Positions 25,308 to 34,252 are shown, counted from the first letter of the stretch. The stretch: 64,000 bases of DNA from Azospirillum sp. B21 (GCF_008364825.1 NZ_VTTO01000019.1:46543-110542), one strand, 5' to 3'. The notes: a model not told the origin generated them from the sequence alone. Program-made: numbers and translations.

Positions 25308-26849
25308 TCAGCTTTCGAGCATCCGGCGCAGCAGCTCCACGTCTTCGGCGAAGGACGGGTCGGTGGCGCGCAGTTCATCCACCTTCTTGACCGCGTGCAT
25401 GACCGTGGTGTGGTCGCGGCCGCCGAACTTGCGGCCGATCTCCGGCAGGGAGCGGGCGGTCAGCTGCTTGGCCAGATACATGGCGATCTGGCGCGGGCGG
25501 GCCACCGCGCGGGCGCGGCGGGCGGAATGCATGTCGGCGACGCGGATGTTGTAATGCTCCGCCACCCGCTTCTGGATCTCGTCGATGGTGACGCGGCGGT
25601 CGTTGGCGCGCAGCAGGTCGTGCAGCACCTCCTGCGTCGTCTCCAGCGAGATGGAGCGGCCGACCAGATCGGCATGGGCGACGATGCGGTTCAGCGCCCC
25701 TTCCAGCTCGCGGACGTTGGACGTGATCTTGTGGGCCAGGAATTCCAGCACCTTCAGCGGGATGGAGGCCTGGAGCGCATCGGCCTTGGCCTGGAGAATG
25801 CCGAGGCGCAGTTCGTAGGTGGTCGGGTGGATGTCGGCGACCAGCCCCCAGCCCAGGCGGGAGCGCAGCCGCTCCTCCATGCCCTCCAGGTCGGACGGGC
25901 TCTTGTCGGCGGAGATGATGACCTGCCGGTTCTGGTCGACCAGCGCGTTGAAGGTGTGGAAGAACTCCTCCTGCGTGCTGTCCTTGCCGCTGATGAACTG
26001 CACGTCGTCGATCATCAGCACGTCGACCGAGCGGAACTGCTGCTTGAAGGCCATCGTGTCCTTGAAGCGCAGCGCCCGGATGAACTGGTACATGAACTTC
26101 TCGGCCGACAGGTACAGCACCTTGCGGTTCGGGTCGTTCTTGCGGATTTGCCAGGCCAGCGCGTGCATCAGGTGGGTCTTGCCCAAGCCCACCCCGCCAT
26201 AAAGGAACAGCGGGTTGAAGGTCACGGTGGTGGCGTCGGCAACGCGCCGGGCGGCGGCATGGGCCAGCTCGTTCGGCTTGCCGACGACAAAATTCTCGAA
26301 GGTGAAGCGCGGGTCGAGGGCGGCGGACAGGTCGGACCGGTCCTCCAGAATCGCCGGGACGGCGTTCGGCGACTCGTCCGACGCCCCGCCATAGGAAGCC
26401 GAGGTGTAGACGGTCGACGGTGCCGAATCCGCGGAGAAGCCGCCATCGGCCGGACGCGGGGGCGGTGCCGGACGGGGCGCCGGGCGCGACTCGGCGAAAC
26501 GGGAATCTTGGGCGCCTTGGGCACGGGACGCCGGAGCGGGGCGGTCGTCGCCGTTGTCGTCATTGTCGGCGACCAGCGCCGCGGGCGGGTTGGTGGAAGC
26601 GACGATGACGTCGATCGACTGGACTTCCGGATTCTCGCCGGACCAGAGGGCGCGGATTCGGTCGGCATAGTGGGTCAGCACCCAGTCGCGCATGAAGCGC
26701 GTGGGCACGACGATGCACACCTCGCCGCCGACAAGGCTGGCGACGGACAGCGGCTGAAGCCAGCTCCGGTAGGCGATCTCGCCGACCTCTTCCTTCAGGC
26801 GTCCGCGAATGCGCGCCCACTGCTGATCCAACGACACGCCGACCGACAT
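25308..26849 (-). CDS. dnaA: Chromosomal replication initiator protein DnaA
   Basis: A 513-residue initiator ATPase that binds DnaA boxes and opens the origin. Domain I (WARIRGRLKEEVGEIAYRSW) is followed by a long Pro/Ala/Asp-rich linker at about 85-175, longer than in E. coli. Domain III has Walker A GGVGLGKTHL (from 218) and Walker B DVLMIDDVQF. Domain IV ends with the DNA-contact motif GGRDHTTVMHAV. The start at 26849 (MSVGVSLDQQ) is natural. It is 31 kb away from dnaN-recF-gyrB instead of next to them. rpsT is the next gene upstream on the same strand, as in many alphaproteobacteria. Confidence 0.97.
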   Translation of the reverse strand: MSVGVSLDQQWARIRGRLKEEVGEIAYRSWLQPLSVASLVGGEVCIVVPTRFMRDWVLTHYADRIRALWSGENPEVQSIDVIVASTNPPAALVADNDDNGDDRPAPASRAQGAQDSRFAESRPAPRPAPPPRPADGGFSADSAPSTVYTSASYGGASDESPNAVPAILEDRSDLSAALDPRFTFENFVVGKPNELAHAAARRVADATTVTFNPLFLYGGVGLGKTHLMHALAWQIRKNDPNRKVLYLSAEKFMYQFIRALRFKDTMAFKQQFRSVDVLMIDDVQFISGKDSTQEEFFHTFNALVDQNRQVIISADKSPSDLEGMEERLRSRLGWGLVADIHPTTYELRLGILQAKADALQASIPLKVLEFLAHKITSNVRELEGALNRIVAHADLVGRSISLETTQEVLHDLLRANDRRVTIDEIQKRVAEHYNIRVADMHSARRARAVARPRQIAMYLAKQLTARSLPEIGRKFGGRDHTTVMHAVKKVDELRATDPSFAEDVELLRRMLES

Positions 26850-27402
26850 GCTCCCTTACTCCCGCTCCTTCCCCCCGGCCAGCCCCCACCGCCGAGGCGG
26901 CGCGGGATCGACCCCGCGGCCGGAACCGCCGTTCACCGGTGCCGAACACACCGATGGTGTGCCCGCCGACTGGTGCCCCGGCCGCCCGCCTGGTCCCGCC
27001 CGTATGTGTACAGGCAGGGTTGACCCCGAACGGAACATTATACCCAAAACGCACACGCATGAGTCGACGGGATTGTAAATCCCGCCCCAAGCGCGACAGC
27101 TTGTAAGTAAAAGAAGATCGTGCGATCGACCGGGACTCAACAAGCCCTGATCCGGCGTAAGACCTTCAGTATTTCACTTCTGTGTTCGGCAGGACACAGA
27201 GTGTTGCATCACCCTATTTCGCCCCGCCGAATTGGAGCAAAAGTCTAACCATACCAACAAAATCTGGCAATGGGACAGATGGCGAACGGCCTAAAAAGAT
27301 AAAACCCATCGCTCCGACCACAAGGCCGATCTCGAATCTCATAAGCGCGCCTAACAACAATCTAAGACAATTGTCGAGTACCCATACATTTACTTTAAAC
27401 GC
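26850..27402. other. 553-bp region between rpsT and dnaA, partly AT-rich
   Basis: No gene is recognised. The part nearest dnaA is GC-rich, but about 27165-27400 is clearly AT-rich for this genome. I find no good match to TTATCCACA on either strand, so an origin is not supported by sequence alone. It must contain the dnaA promoter. CGATGGTGTGC and AACACACCGATG near 26945-26962 form a small inverted element. Confidence 0.5.
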
Positions 27403-27438
27403 AAAAAGCCGCGCCCCGAGTCACGGGCGCGGCTTTTT
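27403..27438 (-). terminator. Rho-independent terminator of rpsT
   Basis: AAAAAGCCGCGCCC, eight-base loop, GGGCGCGGCTTTTT: a 14-bp stem with T-run, 24 bp after the rpsT stop. Confidence 0.9.
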
Positions 27439-27461
27439 GAAACCAGCGGATGAAAGCTCTA

Positions 27462-27722
27462 TCAGAGAGCCTTGATCGCAGCCGACAGACGCGACAGCTT
27501 GCGCGACACGGTGTTCTTGTGCAGCACGCCCTTGGAGACGCCGCGCATCAGCTCCGGCTGAGCGGACTTGAACGCGTCGGCGGCGGCGGACTTGTCGCCG
27601 CTCTGGATCGCGCCCTCGACCTTCTTCACGAAGGAACGGATGCGGCTGATGCGGGCACGGTTGACTTCCGTGCGACGCTCGGTCTGACGAATGCGCTTTT
27701 CAGCGGACTTATGATTGGCCAT
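27462..27722 (-). CDS. rpsT: 30S ribosomal protein S20
   Basis: An 86-residue basic protein of the 30S subunit that binds 16S rRNA. It begins MANHKSAEKRIRQTERR and contains VLHKNTVSRKLSRL, both textbook S20. Length is standard. It has a strong terminator directly after it and is followed by dnaA in the same orientation after 553 bp. Confidence 0.98.
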   Translation of the reverse strand: MANHKSAEKRIRQTERRTEVNRARISRIRSFVKKVEGAIQSGDKSAAADAFKSAQPELMRGVSKGVLHKNTVSRKLSRLSAAIKAL

Positions 27723-27917
27723 GGAAACCCTACTCCGAACGACACGGCTGTCGTGATGCGAGCGCGCCTTATACGCGGCAGCGCACCTCGAGTCAAGGCG
27801 TGGACGCCCGATGATTTTGACTAATCGTACTCAGACGACATCTTGATGGGATCTGGTCCGTCCCCCGCAAGATGCAGGGGACGACCCAGGTGGCAGAGTC
27901 AACGCAGGTGCAGCGAC

Positions 27918-28694
27918 TCAGCGGTTCTTCCAGCCGGCCTGGCGCTTCTCGGCGAAGGCGGCCATGCCTTCCTTCTGGTCTTCGGTGGCGAAGGTCGAAT
28001 GGAACAGGCGGCGCTCGAAACGGATGCCCTCGGCCAGGGTCGACTCATAGGCGACGTTCACCGCCTCCTTGGCCATGGCGATGACCGGCTGCGACAGCGA
28101 GGCGATCTTGGTGGCGACCTTCACCGCCTCCTCGACCAGCTCGGCGGCCGGGACGATGCGGGAGACGAGGCCGCAGCGCTCGGCCTCGGCGGCGTCGATC
28201 ATGCGGCCGGTCAGGACCATCTCCATCGCCTTGGACTTGCCGACGAAGCGGGTCAGGCGCTGGGTGCCGCCGGCGCCGGGGATGGTGCCGATGGTGACCT
28301 CCGGCTGACCGAACTTGGCGGTGTCGGCCGCCAGGATGAAGTCGGCCATCATCGCCAGTTCACAGCCGCCGCCGAGGGCGAAGCCGGCCACCGCGGCGAT
28401 GGTCGGCTTGCGGCACTTGGCCAGCCGCTCCCATTTCGCGGTGATGAAGTTGGAAGTGTAGACATCCATATAAGAGAAGCCGGCCATCTCCTTGATGTCG
28501 GCGCCGGCGGCGAAGGCGCGCTCCGACCCGGTGACGACGATGGCGCCGATGGCGCTGTCGGCCTCGAACTCGTCCAGGGCCTGGCCCAGCTCGGTCACCA
28601 GCTGGTCGCACAGCGCGTTCAGCGCCTTCGGACGGTTGAGCGTGATCAGGCCGACTGGGCCGCGGGTCTCGACGAGGATGGTTTCATACGACAT
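27918..28694 (-). CDS. Enoyl-CoA hydratase
   Basis: A 258-residue crotonase-fold enzyme that hydrates trans-2-enoyl-CoA in beta-oxidation. The oxyanion-hole segment AFAAGADIKEM and both catalytic glutamates, E112 in GGGCELAMM and E132 in GQPEVTIG, are present, so it is a true hydratase rather than an inactive relative. PGAGGTQRLTR completes the signature. Length is normal. It lies in a leftward run after mutM and the secreted unknown, with a 106-bp gap, so co-transcription is uncertain. Confidence 0.93.
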   Translation of the reverse strand: MSYETILVETRGPVGLITLNRPKALNALCDQLVTELGQALDEFEADSAIGAIVVTGSERAFAAGADIKEMAGFSYMDVYTSNFITAKWERLAKCRKPTIAAVAGFALGGGCELAMMADFILAADTAKFGQPEVTIGTIPGAGGTQRLTRFVGKSKAMEMVLTGRMIDAAEAERCGLVSRIVPAAELVEEAVKVATKIASLSQPVIAMAKEAVNVAYESTLAEGIRFERRLFHSTFATEDQKEGMAAFAEKRQAGWKNR

Positions 28695-28800
28695 GGCTGC
28701 AGCACTCTCCCGATGGCGCGAGCCCGGTTGCTTCCGGGACTCGTGGTTGTGTAGGGGTGTCTGTTGAGGATCGTCGCGAGTATGGCGGGTGTTCCCGCCG

Positions 28801-29232
28801 TCAGCGCGGCGTCAAGGTGAAGCGGACGGCGGTCGCGGACTTGGGTTTGGCCTGCTGGGGGAATTCCAGCCGCAGTTCCTCGCCCTCGCGGACGAAGACG
28901 CGGTCGGATGCCCGGCGCCAGCCCAGCTGCGGCAGGGTCTGGTCGTAGAAGGCCAGCACCGCCTGGCGCGGCACCTCCCCCGACAGCACGGCCTGGACGA
29001 TCCGCCCGCCCGGCTTGTCGAAGACCAGCGGCTCCGATTCGGCGGTCGCCAGCCCGGGCATCACCGGAACGTCGGTGAAGCCGGGGACGAACGGCCCGGA
29101 GTCGGCAGCGACCAGTTGAGCGGCAAATGCCGGAGGAATGGGAATAAGGAAGCTCCCCAGGCCCGCGACCGCGGGGCCGGCAAGGAGGAAAGCGGCGGAC
29201 GCCGCCCGGAGCATGGCCGGTAGAGCCGTCAT
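28801..29232 (-). CDS. Secreted hypothetical protein downstream of mutM
   Basis: A 143-residue unrecognised protein with a signal peptide (MLRAASAAFLLAGPAVAGLG, from an internal Met, or the full N-terminus from 29232) and a mature part starting near AAQLVAADSGPFVPGF. The core includes GGRIVQAVLSGEVPRQAVL and FYDQTLPQLGWRR, a pattern I associate with small periplasmic proteins encoded beside fpg in Rhodospirillales. It starts 12 bp after the mutM stop, so it is probably co-transcribed with it. No function can be given. Confidence 0.75.
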   Translation of the reverse strand: MTALPAMLRAASAAFLLAGPAVAGLGSFLIPIPPAFAAQLVAADSGPFVPGFTDVPVMPGLATAESEPLVFDKPGGRIVQAVLSGEVPRQAVLAFYDQTLPQLGWRRASDRVFVREGEELRLEFPQQAKPKSATAVRFTLTPR

Positions 29233-29244
29233 GCCCCAGCTATA

Positions 29245-30087
29245 TCACCGTTGGCGCGCCGCACAAAAGAAAGTCGAGCGGCCTGACTGTACAATCCGCT
29301 GAACGCCCCCCGTCCGGGAGCGGTCGCAGTCGCAATCGGGGCAGCCCTCCCCCTCCCGGTCGTAGACGGCGAACTGGTGCTGGAAATAGCCTAGCTCCCC
29401 CGACGCCTGCCGGTAGTCGCGCAAGGAGGAGCCGCCGGCGGCGATCGCGCGCTCCAGCACCTCGCGCACCGCAGCGGCGAGACGGTCGACCTCTTCACCG
29501 GTCAGGCTGGCGGCGCTGCGGGTGGGCAGGATGCCGGACTGGAACAGCGCCTCCGACACATAGATGTTGCCGAGACCGGCGACGACGCTCTGGTCCAGCA
29601 GGGCGGCCTTGATCGGCGTCATCTTGCCGGCCAGACGGCGGGCGAGCTCGGGGCCGGAGAATTCGTTGCCCAGCGGCTCCGGTCCCAGATTGCGCAGCAT
29701 CGGGTGGTCGCCCAGCGCGTCCGCGACCGTCAGGTCCATCAGGCCGAAGCGGCGGGCATCGTTGAAGGTGACGACGGTGCCGGCGTCGGTCTCGAACACC
29801 ACATGGTCGTGCTTGTCGAAGGACTCGGGCCGTTCCGGGGCGATGATCATCCGCCCGGACATGCCGAGATGGGCGATCAGCACGCCGCCGTCATCCAGAT
29901 GCATCAGGATGTATTTGGCCCGCCGCCGCACCGACTCGACCAGCCGGCCGGTCAGCCTTTCGCAGAAGCGCGGCGGAAAGGGGGTGCGCAGGTTCGGTCG
30001 CCGCTGCTCCACACGGACCAGCCGCCGGCCTTCGAGATGCGGGGCGAGGCCCCGGCACACCGTCTCGACTTCGGGAAGTTCAGGCAT
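29245..30087 (-). CDS. mutM: Formamidopyrimidine-DNA glycosylase (Fpg/MutM)
   Basis: A 280-residue bifunctional glycosylase/AP lyase that removes 8-oxoguanine and Fapy lesions. Proline nucleophile P2 and E3 are present in MPELPEVETV. The conserved K58 lies in RRAKYILMHL and the helix-two-turn-helix in DQSVVAGLGNIYVSEALF. The C-terminal zinc finger is unusual. C249 and C252 (GCPDC) and C275 (FFCAARQR) are visible, but the usual fourth cysteine, three residues after C275, is Arg278. An extra C254 lies nearby and could substitute. Otherwise it looks fully functional. Confidence 0.95.
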   Translation of the reverse strand: MPELPEVETVCRGLAPHLEGRRLVRVEQRRPNLRTPFPPRFCERLTGRLVESVRRRAKYILMHLDDGGVLIAHLGMSGRMIIAPERPESFDKHDHVVFETDAGTVVTFNDARRFGLMDLTVADALGDHPMLRNLGPEPLGNEFSGPELARRLAGKMTPIKAALLDQSVVAGLGNIYVSEALFQSGILPTRSAASLTGEEVDRLAAAVREVLERAIAAGGSSLRDYRQASGELGYFQHQFAVYDREGEGCPDCDCDRSRTGGVQRIVQSGRSTFFCAARQR

Positions 30088-30160
30088 CGGCAGAGTGTGG
30101 GGTGGGTGGGGGACGGGTGCAAGGGTGGTTGTCGCGAACGGGGAGCGCGGGAGCGGCGGG

Positions 30161-30310
30161 CAAGATGAACACGGATGTCACGGATTGAAGCACGGATTTC
30201 ACGGATGTGGCGCTCCGAAGCGGCCGCAGTCGGCACAGTCCGGAGCGCCGCCAAGCCCAGAAAAATCCGTGTAATCCGTGTCTAAATCCGTGACATCCGT
30301 GTCAATCTTG
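30161..30310. repeat. 150-bp long inverted repeat, family C copy 1
   Basis: Starts CAAGATGAACACGGATGTCA and ends GACATCCGTGTCAATCTTG, nearly exact inverted ends. Each arm holds several copies of CACGGATT or its complement. The middle has GCGCTCCGAAG and a matching GCGC element. A second copy is at 41207-41358. It lies between mutM and the peptidase gene. Confidence 0.85.
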
Positions 30311-30342
30311 TCCTCCGACTCAGCGACTCCCCGAAGCACCCG

Positions 30343-31299
30343 TCACCGATATTCCTTGAACCGCTCCGTCGCCTGGATGAGTGCCGCGCGGATGCCGGGC
30401 TCCATGGCGGAATGGCCGGCGTCGGGAACGATGCGGTAATCGGCTTCGGGCCATGCGCGGTGCAGTGCGTCGGCGGAGATCACCGGACAGACGATGTCGT
30501 AGCGGCCCTGGACGATCACCCCCGGCAGATGGCGGATGCGGGACACGTCGCGCAGCAGCTTGTCTTCCGGCGTGAAGCGGTTGGAGCGGAAGTAATGCGC
30601 CTCGATCCGCGCCAACCCCAGGGCGTGGCGGTCCTCGCCGCTGGCGGCGATCAGGTCGGGCGACGGCAGCAGGGACGAGCAACTGCCCTCATAGATGCTC
30701 CACACCCGCGCCGCGGCCATGCGCACCATCGGATCGGACGAGTCGAGCCGCTTCCAATAGGCCTCCAGCAGATCGCCGCGCTCGTCTTCCGGGATGTGGC
30801 CGGCGAAGGCCGCCCAGGCTTCCGGGAACAGGACGCGCATGGAATAGAGGAACCAGTCGATCTCGCTCTTCCGCATCAGGAAGATGCCGCGCAGGATCAG
30901 GCCCAGGCAGCGCTCCGGATGGGTTTCGGCATAGGCGAGCGCCAACGTCGATCCCCAGGAGCCGCCGAACAGGTGCCAACGCTCGATGCCCAGATGCCGG
31001 CGCAGCGTCTCGATGTCCTCGACCAGCCTCTCCGTGGTGTTCTCCCGCGTTTCGCCCAGGGGCGTGGAGCGGCCGGCCCCACGCTGGTCCATCACGACGA
31101 TGCGGTAATGGGCGGGATCGAAGAAGCGTCGGTGGGTGGGCGAGGCCCCGGCCCCCGGCCCGCCATGCAGGAACATCACCGGCACGCCGCGCGGGTTGCC
31201 CGCCTGTTCCCAATAGACCGTGTGGATCCCGTCGACGGCGAGCGTGCCGGTCTGGAACGGGTCGATGGGCGGATAGAAGTCGCTGCGGGGCATGGCCAT
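30343..31299 (-). CDS. pip: Proline iminopeptidase
   Basis: A 318-residue alpha/beta hydrolase that cleaves N-terminal proline from peptides; cytosolic. HGGPGAG (45-51) is the oxyanion segment, the nucleophile S114 is in GGSWGS, the acid is in GRYDIVCP and the histidine in DAGHSAME. DQRGAGRS is also typical of the family, and length matches the usual 310-320. The start is ATG at 31299 or the second ATG at 31293 (MPRSDFYPPI), which fits relatives equally well. It is a single gene, downstream of the LuxR-solo gene on the same strand. Confidence 0.93.
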   Translation of the reverse strand: MAMPRSDFYPPIDPFQTGTLAVDGIHTVYWEQAGNPRGVPVMFLHGGPGAGASPTHRRFFDPAHYRIVVMDQRGAGRSTPLGETRENTTERLVEDIETLRRHLGIERWHLFGGSWGSTLALAYAETHPERCLGLILRGIFLMRKSEIDWFLYSMRVLFPEAWAAFAGHIPEDERGDLLEAYWKRLDSSDPMVRMAAARVWSIYEGSCSSLLPSPDLIAASGEDRHALGLARIEAHYFRSNRFTPEDKLLRDVSRIRHLPGVIVQGRYDIVCPVISADALHRAWPEADYRIVPDAGHSAMEPGIRAALIQATERFKEYR

Positions 31300-31413
31300 G
31301 CATCCAGTGGTGCGGGCCACAAGTGTAGAGGAGCCACCGGGGCTCGCGCCAGAGCGACGAAGTCGTGAAACGACAAACGCCGCCTGGAAGCGCCCCATGC
31401 CGGCCGCCGCAGG

Positions 31414-32193
31414 TTACGGCGCGATCAGCCCCAAAGAGATGGCCCGCGTGACGGCATGGGTCTTGGTATGGACGGATAGTTTCCGCATCACATTTTTGAA
31501 GTGGAAATTCACCGTATTCTCACTGATCCCGAGGATGATGCCCACCTCGGCCGCGGTCTTCCCCTGCGCCCCCCAGGACAGGCAGTCGCGTTCACGCGCA
31601 GACAGGGTCGGCGTCTCGCCCACGGATTTGGTGTTCTCGCTTCCCCGGATCACCGCCACGCGGTCGTTGCAGCAGTGAATGAACATTTGCAGCGACAGCC
31701 GCGCATCCGCGACGAGATTGTCGAACTCTTCCCCCGACTCCGACCAGAACATGGTCGTCAGGGAGGAAACGGGGGAGCCATCTGCCGAGACGCCATGAAA
31801 GGGAAGGGTCAGACCGTTTTGGTAGCCGTGGTCGAAGGCAAATCCCATCACGGCATTCGCATCCTCCCCGCTTCCCGAACGCGCGCCGCTGGCCCGCCTT
31901 TGCATCAACTCGCTCCAGGAAAAGGCCAGATTGGTCCGCCGCACCTCGTGGGCAACCGGATCGATCTCATACATGCGCTGGGCGGCATAGTCGGCGATGA
32001 AGTCCGTCCGTGCCGTCGTCAGGTAATAAGGCGTGATTTCCGTCCTGGCCCCTGAAGATATCATGCGGACATCTAGAAAACTGACACCGGAAAAGCCGAG
32101 TTTCCGCGCCACACCGTCCATAAGGTGGACAACATCTTCAGCGGTTTCGCATGAATCAAGCAATCTTACATTGTCAAGAAAATCTATACGCAT
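31414..32193 (-). CDS. LuxR-family quorum-sensing-type regulator (solo)
   Basis: A 259-residue regulator with an N-terminal autoinducer-binding domain and a C-terminal LuxR helix-turn-helix (LSARERDCLSWGAQGKTAAE, 198-217, then ISENTVNFHFKNVMRKL). Of the six ligand-pocket positions conserved in TraR/LuxR, Y69, D78, P79, W93 and G127 are kept, but the first tryptophan is F65. I choose ATG at 32193, which has GGGGAG 9-14 nt upstream, over the in-frame TTG at 32211. No luxI-type synthase is in the window, so it is a solo. A perfect lux-box palindrome lies 53 bp upstream and suggests autoregulation. Confidence 0.9.
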   Translation of the reverse strand: MRIDFLDNVRLLDSCETAEDVVHLMDGVARKLGFSGVSFLDVRMISSGARTEITPYYLTTARTDFIADYAAQRMYEIDPVAHEVRRTNLAFSWSELMQRRASGARSGSGEDANAVMGFAFDHGYQNGLTLPFHGVSADGSPVSSLTTMFWSESGEEFDNLVADARLSLQMFIHCCNDRVAVIRGSENTKSVGETPTLSARERDCLSWGAQGKTAAEVGIILGISENTVNFHFKNVMRKLSVHTKTHAVTRAISLGLIAP

Positions 32194-32245
32194 TCGGCGA
32201 ATGCTCCCCAAGACTTCGGCGGTGCCGTCTCCCTGCCGACGATCC

Positions 32246-32261
32246 CTACCAGATCTGGTAG
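32246..32261. promoter_or_regulatory. lux-box palindrome
   Basis: CTACCAGATCTGGTAG is a perfect 16-bp palindrome, essentially the consensus of LuxR/LasR/TraR-type binding sites. It is 53 bp upstream of the LuxR-solo start and about 300 bp upstream of the divergent M48 protease gene. Confidence 0.75.
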
Positions 32262-32561
32262 TCGCGATTCACAACAAAAGAACTTAAAAAGCGCGCGAGT
32301 TTTTGCCGCAGCCAATCTCGAACACCACAAACTCCGTCCGGCGGGCGCGGTGTTCTTCGCAGATGGCATCAGATGAAATCAGAGGATGATCGTCGAAATA
32401 AGATTTTCTTGATCACGCTTTCACATCGTTTGCCGTTCCGATCAAAGGTATAGGCCGTCCACGGCATCAACAACCAAAAGATGGGACATCAATCGCGCTG
32501 CTGGGGCGTTCCGACGCAAGGCCTCCCAGGCGGAGATTGGAACTGGAAAAGGAAAACCCGC
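32262..32561. other. AT-richer divergent region between luxR solo and M48 gene
   Basis: Part of a 368-bp gene-free stretch (32194-32561) that carries the lux box at one end. Composition is AT-rich for this genome (for example AAAAGAACTTAAAAAGCGCG). No RNA gene or further operator is evident; it should hold the promoter of the M48 cluster. Confidence 0.5.
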
Positions 32562-33317
32562 ATGCGTACCCCGCTGGCTCTGGCCACGCTTCTTGGTGCC
32601 GGCCTGCTTCTGTCCGGCTGTCAGACCGGCCCCATGAACGCCAACCTGCTCAATACCGGCCTTGAGATGTTCAATGCCGCCACGATGACTGACGAGCAAA
32701 TGGCGCAGACGTCGCTTGCTGGCATCCGTTCGATGGACGCCTCGAACCGGATCGCACCGGCGCAAAGCAAATACGCACGCCGGCTCGCCAAGCTCACGAA
32801 GGCTTACGACAGCGTCAACGGACGACCGCTGAACTTCAAGGTCTACATCTCCCAGGACATCAACGCCTTCGCGGTGCCGGACGGCAGCATCCGCATCATG
32901 AGCGCCCTGATGGATCACATGAGCGACGACGAGTTGCTGTTCGTGATCGGGCACGAGATCGGGCACGTCTATCATGGCCATGCCCGCAAGCGCTTCCAAA
33001 CGGCCTACGCCATGTCCGGGCTGGTCAAGCTGGCGTCATCCTCCGGCGGCTTGAACGTCAATGCGTCGCAGGCTGGCGCGCTCGTCTCCGAAGTGGTCAA
33101 GGCGCAGTTTTCCCAGGAGAACGAACGCGAAGCCGACGATTACGGCTACGACGTCGCCGTCCGCGCCGGAGCCTCGAAGACCGCCCCCGCCGCCGCGTTG
33201 CGCAAACTTGCGGCGCTGTCCCAGAGCCATTCGAACGCCATCGCCCAGATGCTCGCCACCCACCCCGATCCGGCCAGCCGCGCAGCGCGCATGGACGAGC
33301 GGGCGCTCAAGGGCTGA
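32562..33317 (+). CDS. M48-family metalloprotease, lipoprotein
   Basis: A 251-residue lipoprotein. The signal ends in the lipobox LSGC (acylated C20), so it is anchored in the envelope, probably in the outer membrane. The zinc motif is HEIGH (131-135) and the downstream ENEREADDYG gives the third ligand, as in the BepA/LoiP/Oma1 group of M48 peptidases that degrade misfolded outer-membrane proteins. ATG at 32562 has AAGGAAAA upstream. A secreted unknown follows after 53 bp and a zinc-ribbon membrane protein after that, all same strand. Confidence 0.9.
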   Translation: MRTPLALATLLGAGLLLSGCQTGPMNANLLNTGLEMFNAATMTDEQMAQTSLAGIRSMDASNRIAPAQSKYARRLAKLTKAYDSVNGRPLNFKVYISQDINAFAVPDGSIRIMSALMDHMSDDELLFVIGHEIGHVYHGHARKRFQTAYAMSGLVKLASSSGGLNVNASQAGALVSEVVKAQFSQENEREADDYGYDVAVRAGASKTAPAAALRKLAALSQSHSNAIAQMLATHPDPASRAARMDERALKG

Positions 33318-33370
33318 TCCCCGTGACGCGCCCCACTTCACCACCCATTCAGCAACGGAAGGAATCGCGG

Positions 33371-34192
33371 ATGTCCACCCAACGGCTTTCGACCGCTGCC
33401 GCTGCCGCTCTCGCACTCGCTGCCGTCGTCTCCGTGTTCTCGCCGGCACGGGCGGAGGAATTGGCGCTTCAGAAAAGCGCCTCCGCCATCGAAGCCAAAT
33501 ACAACGGCCTGGACATGGGGATCCTGACCCTCGGTCCGACCATGTCGGCAGCGGAGGCCAAGGCCGCGCTGATCAAGGAATATGGCGATGTCCTGAACGT
33601 CTCCGAGGGAACGATCGGGATTTCCTATAAGTCCATTCCGTTGGAATCGCAGGTCTACACCACGAGAATCGCCGCCACGAAGCCAGGCGACGAGATTTCG
33701 GTGCTGTTCGGCACTCCGGCCACCGGCAACACGGTCGTGAACATGACCCGCCGCCTGACGTTCGAGGACGCGCGCACGGCACCCGAAGCCGGCGCGGTGC
33801 TGGCGCAACTCGTCTCGAAATACGGAAACCCGTCGCACAACAAGCCCGCTGTCACCGGACGGGCATCGGAGATGTACCGGCTGACCTGGGTGTTCGACAC
33901 GAAAGGCCCAAAGCCATGCCCGACATCCGGCTGCTGGGTTGTCTACTCCTCCTTCCAAGTCGATCAACTGGCCGACGAAAAGCGCCGCCTCGCCACCGGA
34001 CACGCCGTCGAGATCATGGCCACGGCGTTCACCCATTCATCCGATGGCAACCGGGTGCGGACACTGGAGGTCACAGCGAACTACGTCGCCAACAAGGTCC
34101 TTACGCTGGAGGAGGCATTCCAGCAGTTCCAGAAGGCCGGCGAGGAACTCTACCGCAAATCGGCTACGCCGGCGGCGGCGCCGAAGCTGTGA
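33371..34192 (+). CDS. Secreted hypothetical protein, 273 aa
   Basis: An unrecognised exported protein. The signal peptide is Ala-rich (STAAAAALALAAVVSVFSPA) with likely cleavage at ARA-EE near residue 28. The mature part is an alpha/beta mix without membrane helices. A CPTSGC pair could form a disulphide. The C-terminus has a helical stretch (LEEAFQQFQKAGEELYRK). ATG at 33371 follows GGAAGGAATC. It sits between the M48 lipoprotein and the zinc-ribbon gene, so a shared envelope role is plausible but unproven. Confidence 0.7.
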   Translation: MSTQRLSTAAAAALALAAVVSVFSPARAEELALQKSASAIEAKYNGLDMGILTLGPTMSAAEAKAALIKEYGDVLNVSEGTIGISYKSIPLESQVYTTRIAATKPGDEISVLFGTPATGNTVVNMTRRLTFEDARTAPEAGAVLAQLVSKYGNPSHNKPAVTGRASEMYRLTWVFDTKGPKPCPTSGCWVVYSSFQVDQLADEKRRLATGHAVEIMATAFTHSSDGNRVRTLEVTANYVANKVLTLEEAFQQFQKAGEELYRKSATPAAAPKL

Positions 34193-34252
34193 CGGAGGCC
34201 TCGGCCTCAGCCGGGCCAGTCATCAGAACGATTTTTTCAGGAGACACCGAAC

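Noticed and set aside
26850..27402. Chromosomal origin beside dnaA
   Set aside because: There is an AT-rich part but no recognisable DnaA-box cluster, so it is not listed as an origin.
30161..30310. CRISPR-like array of CACGGATT units
   Set aside because: Units are short, inverted as well as direct, and there are no regular spacers or cas genes; it is an inverted repeat instead.
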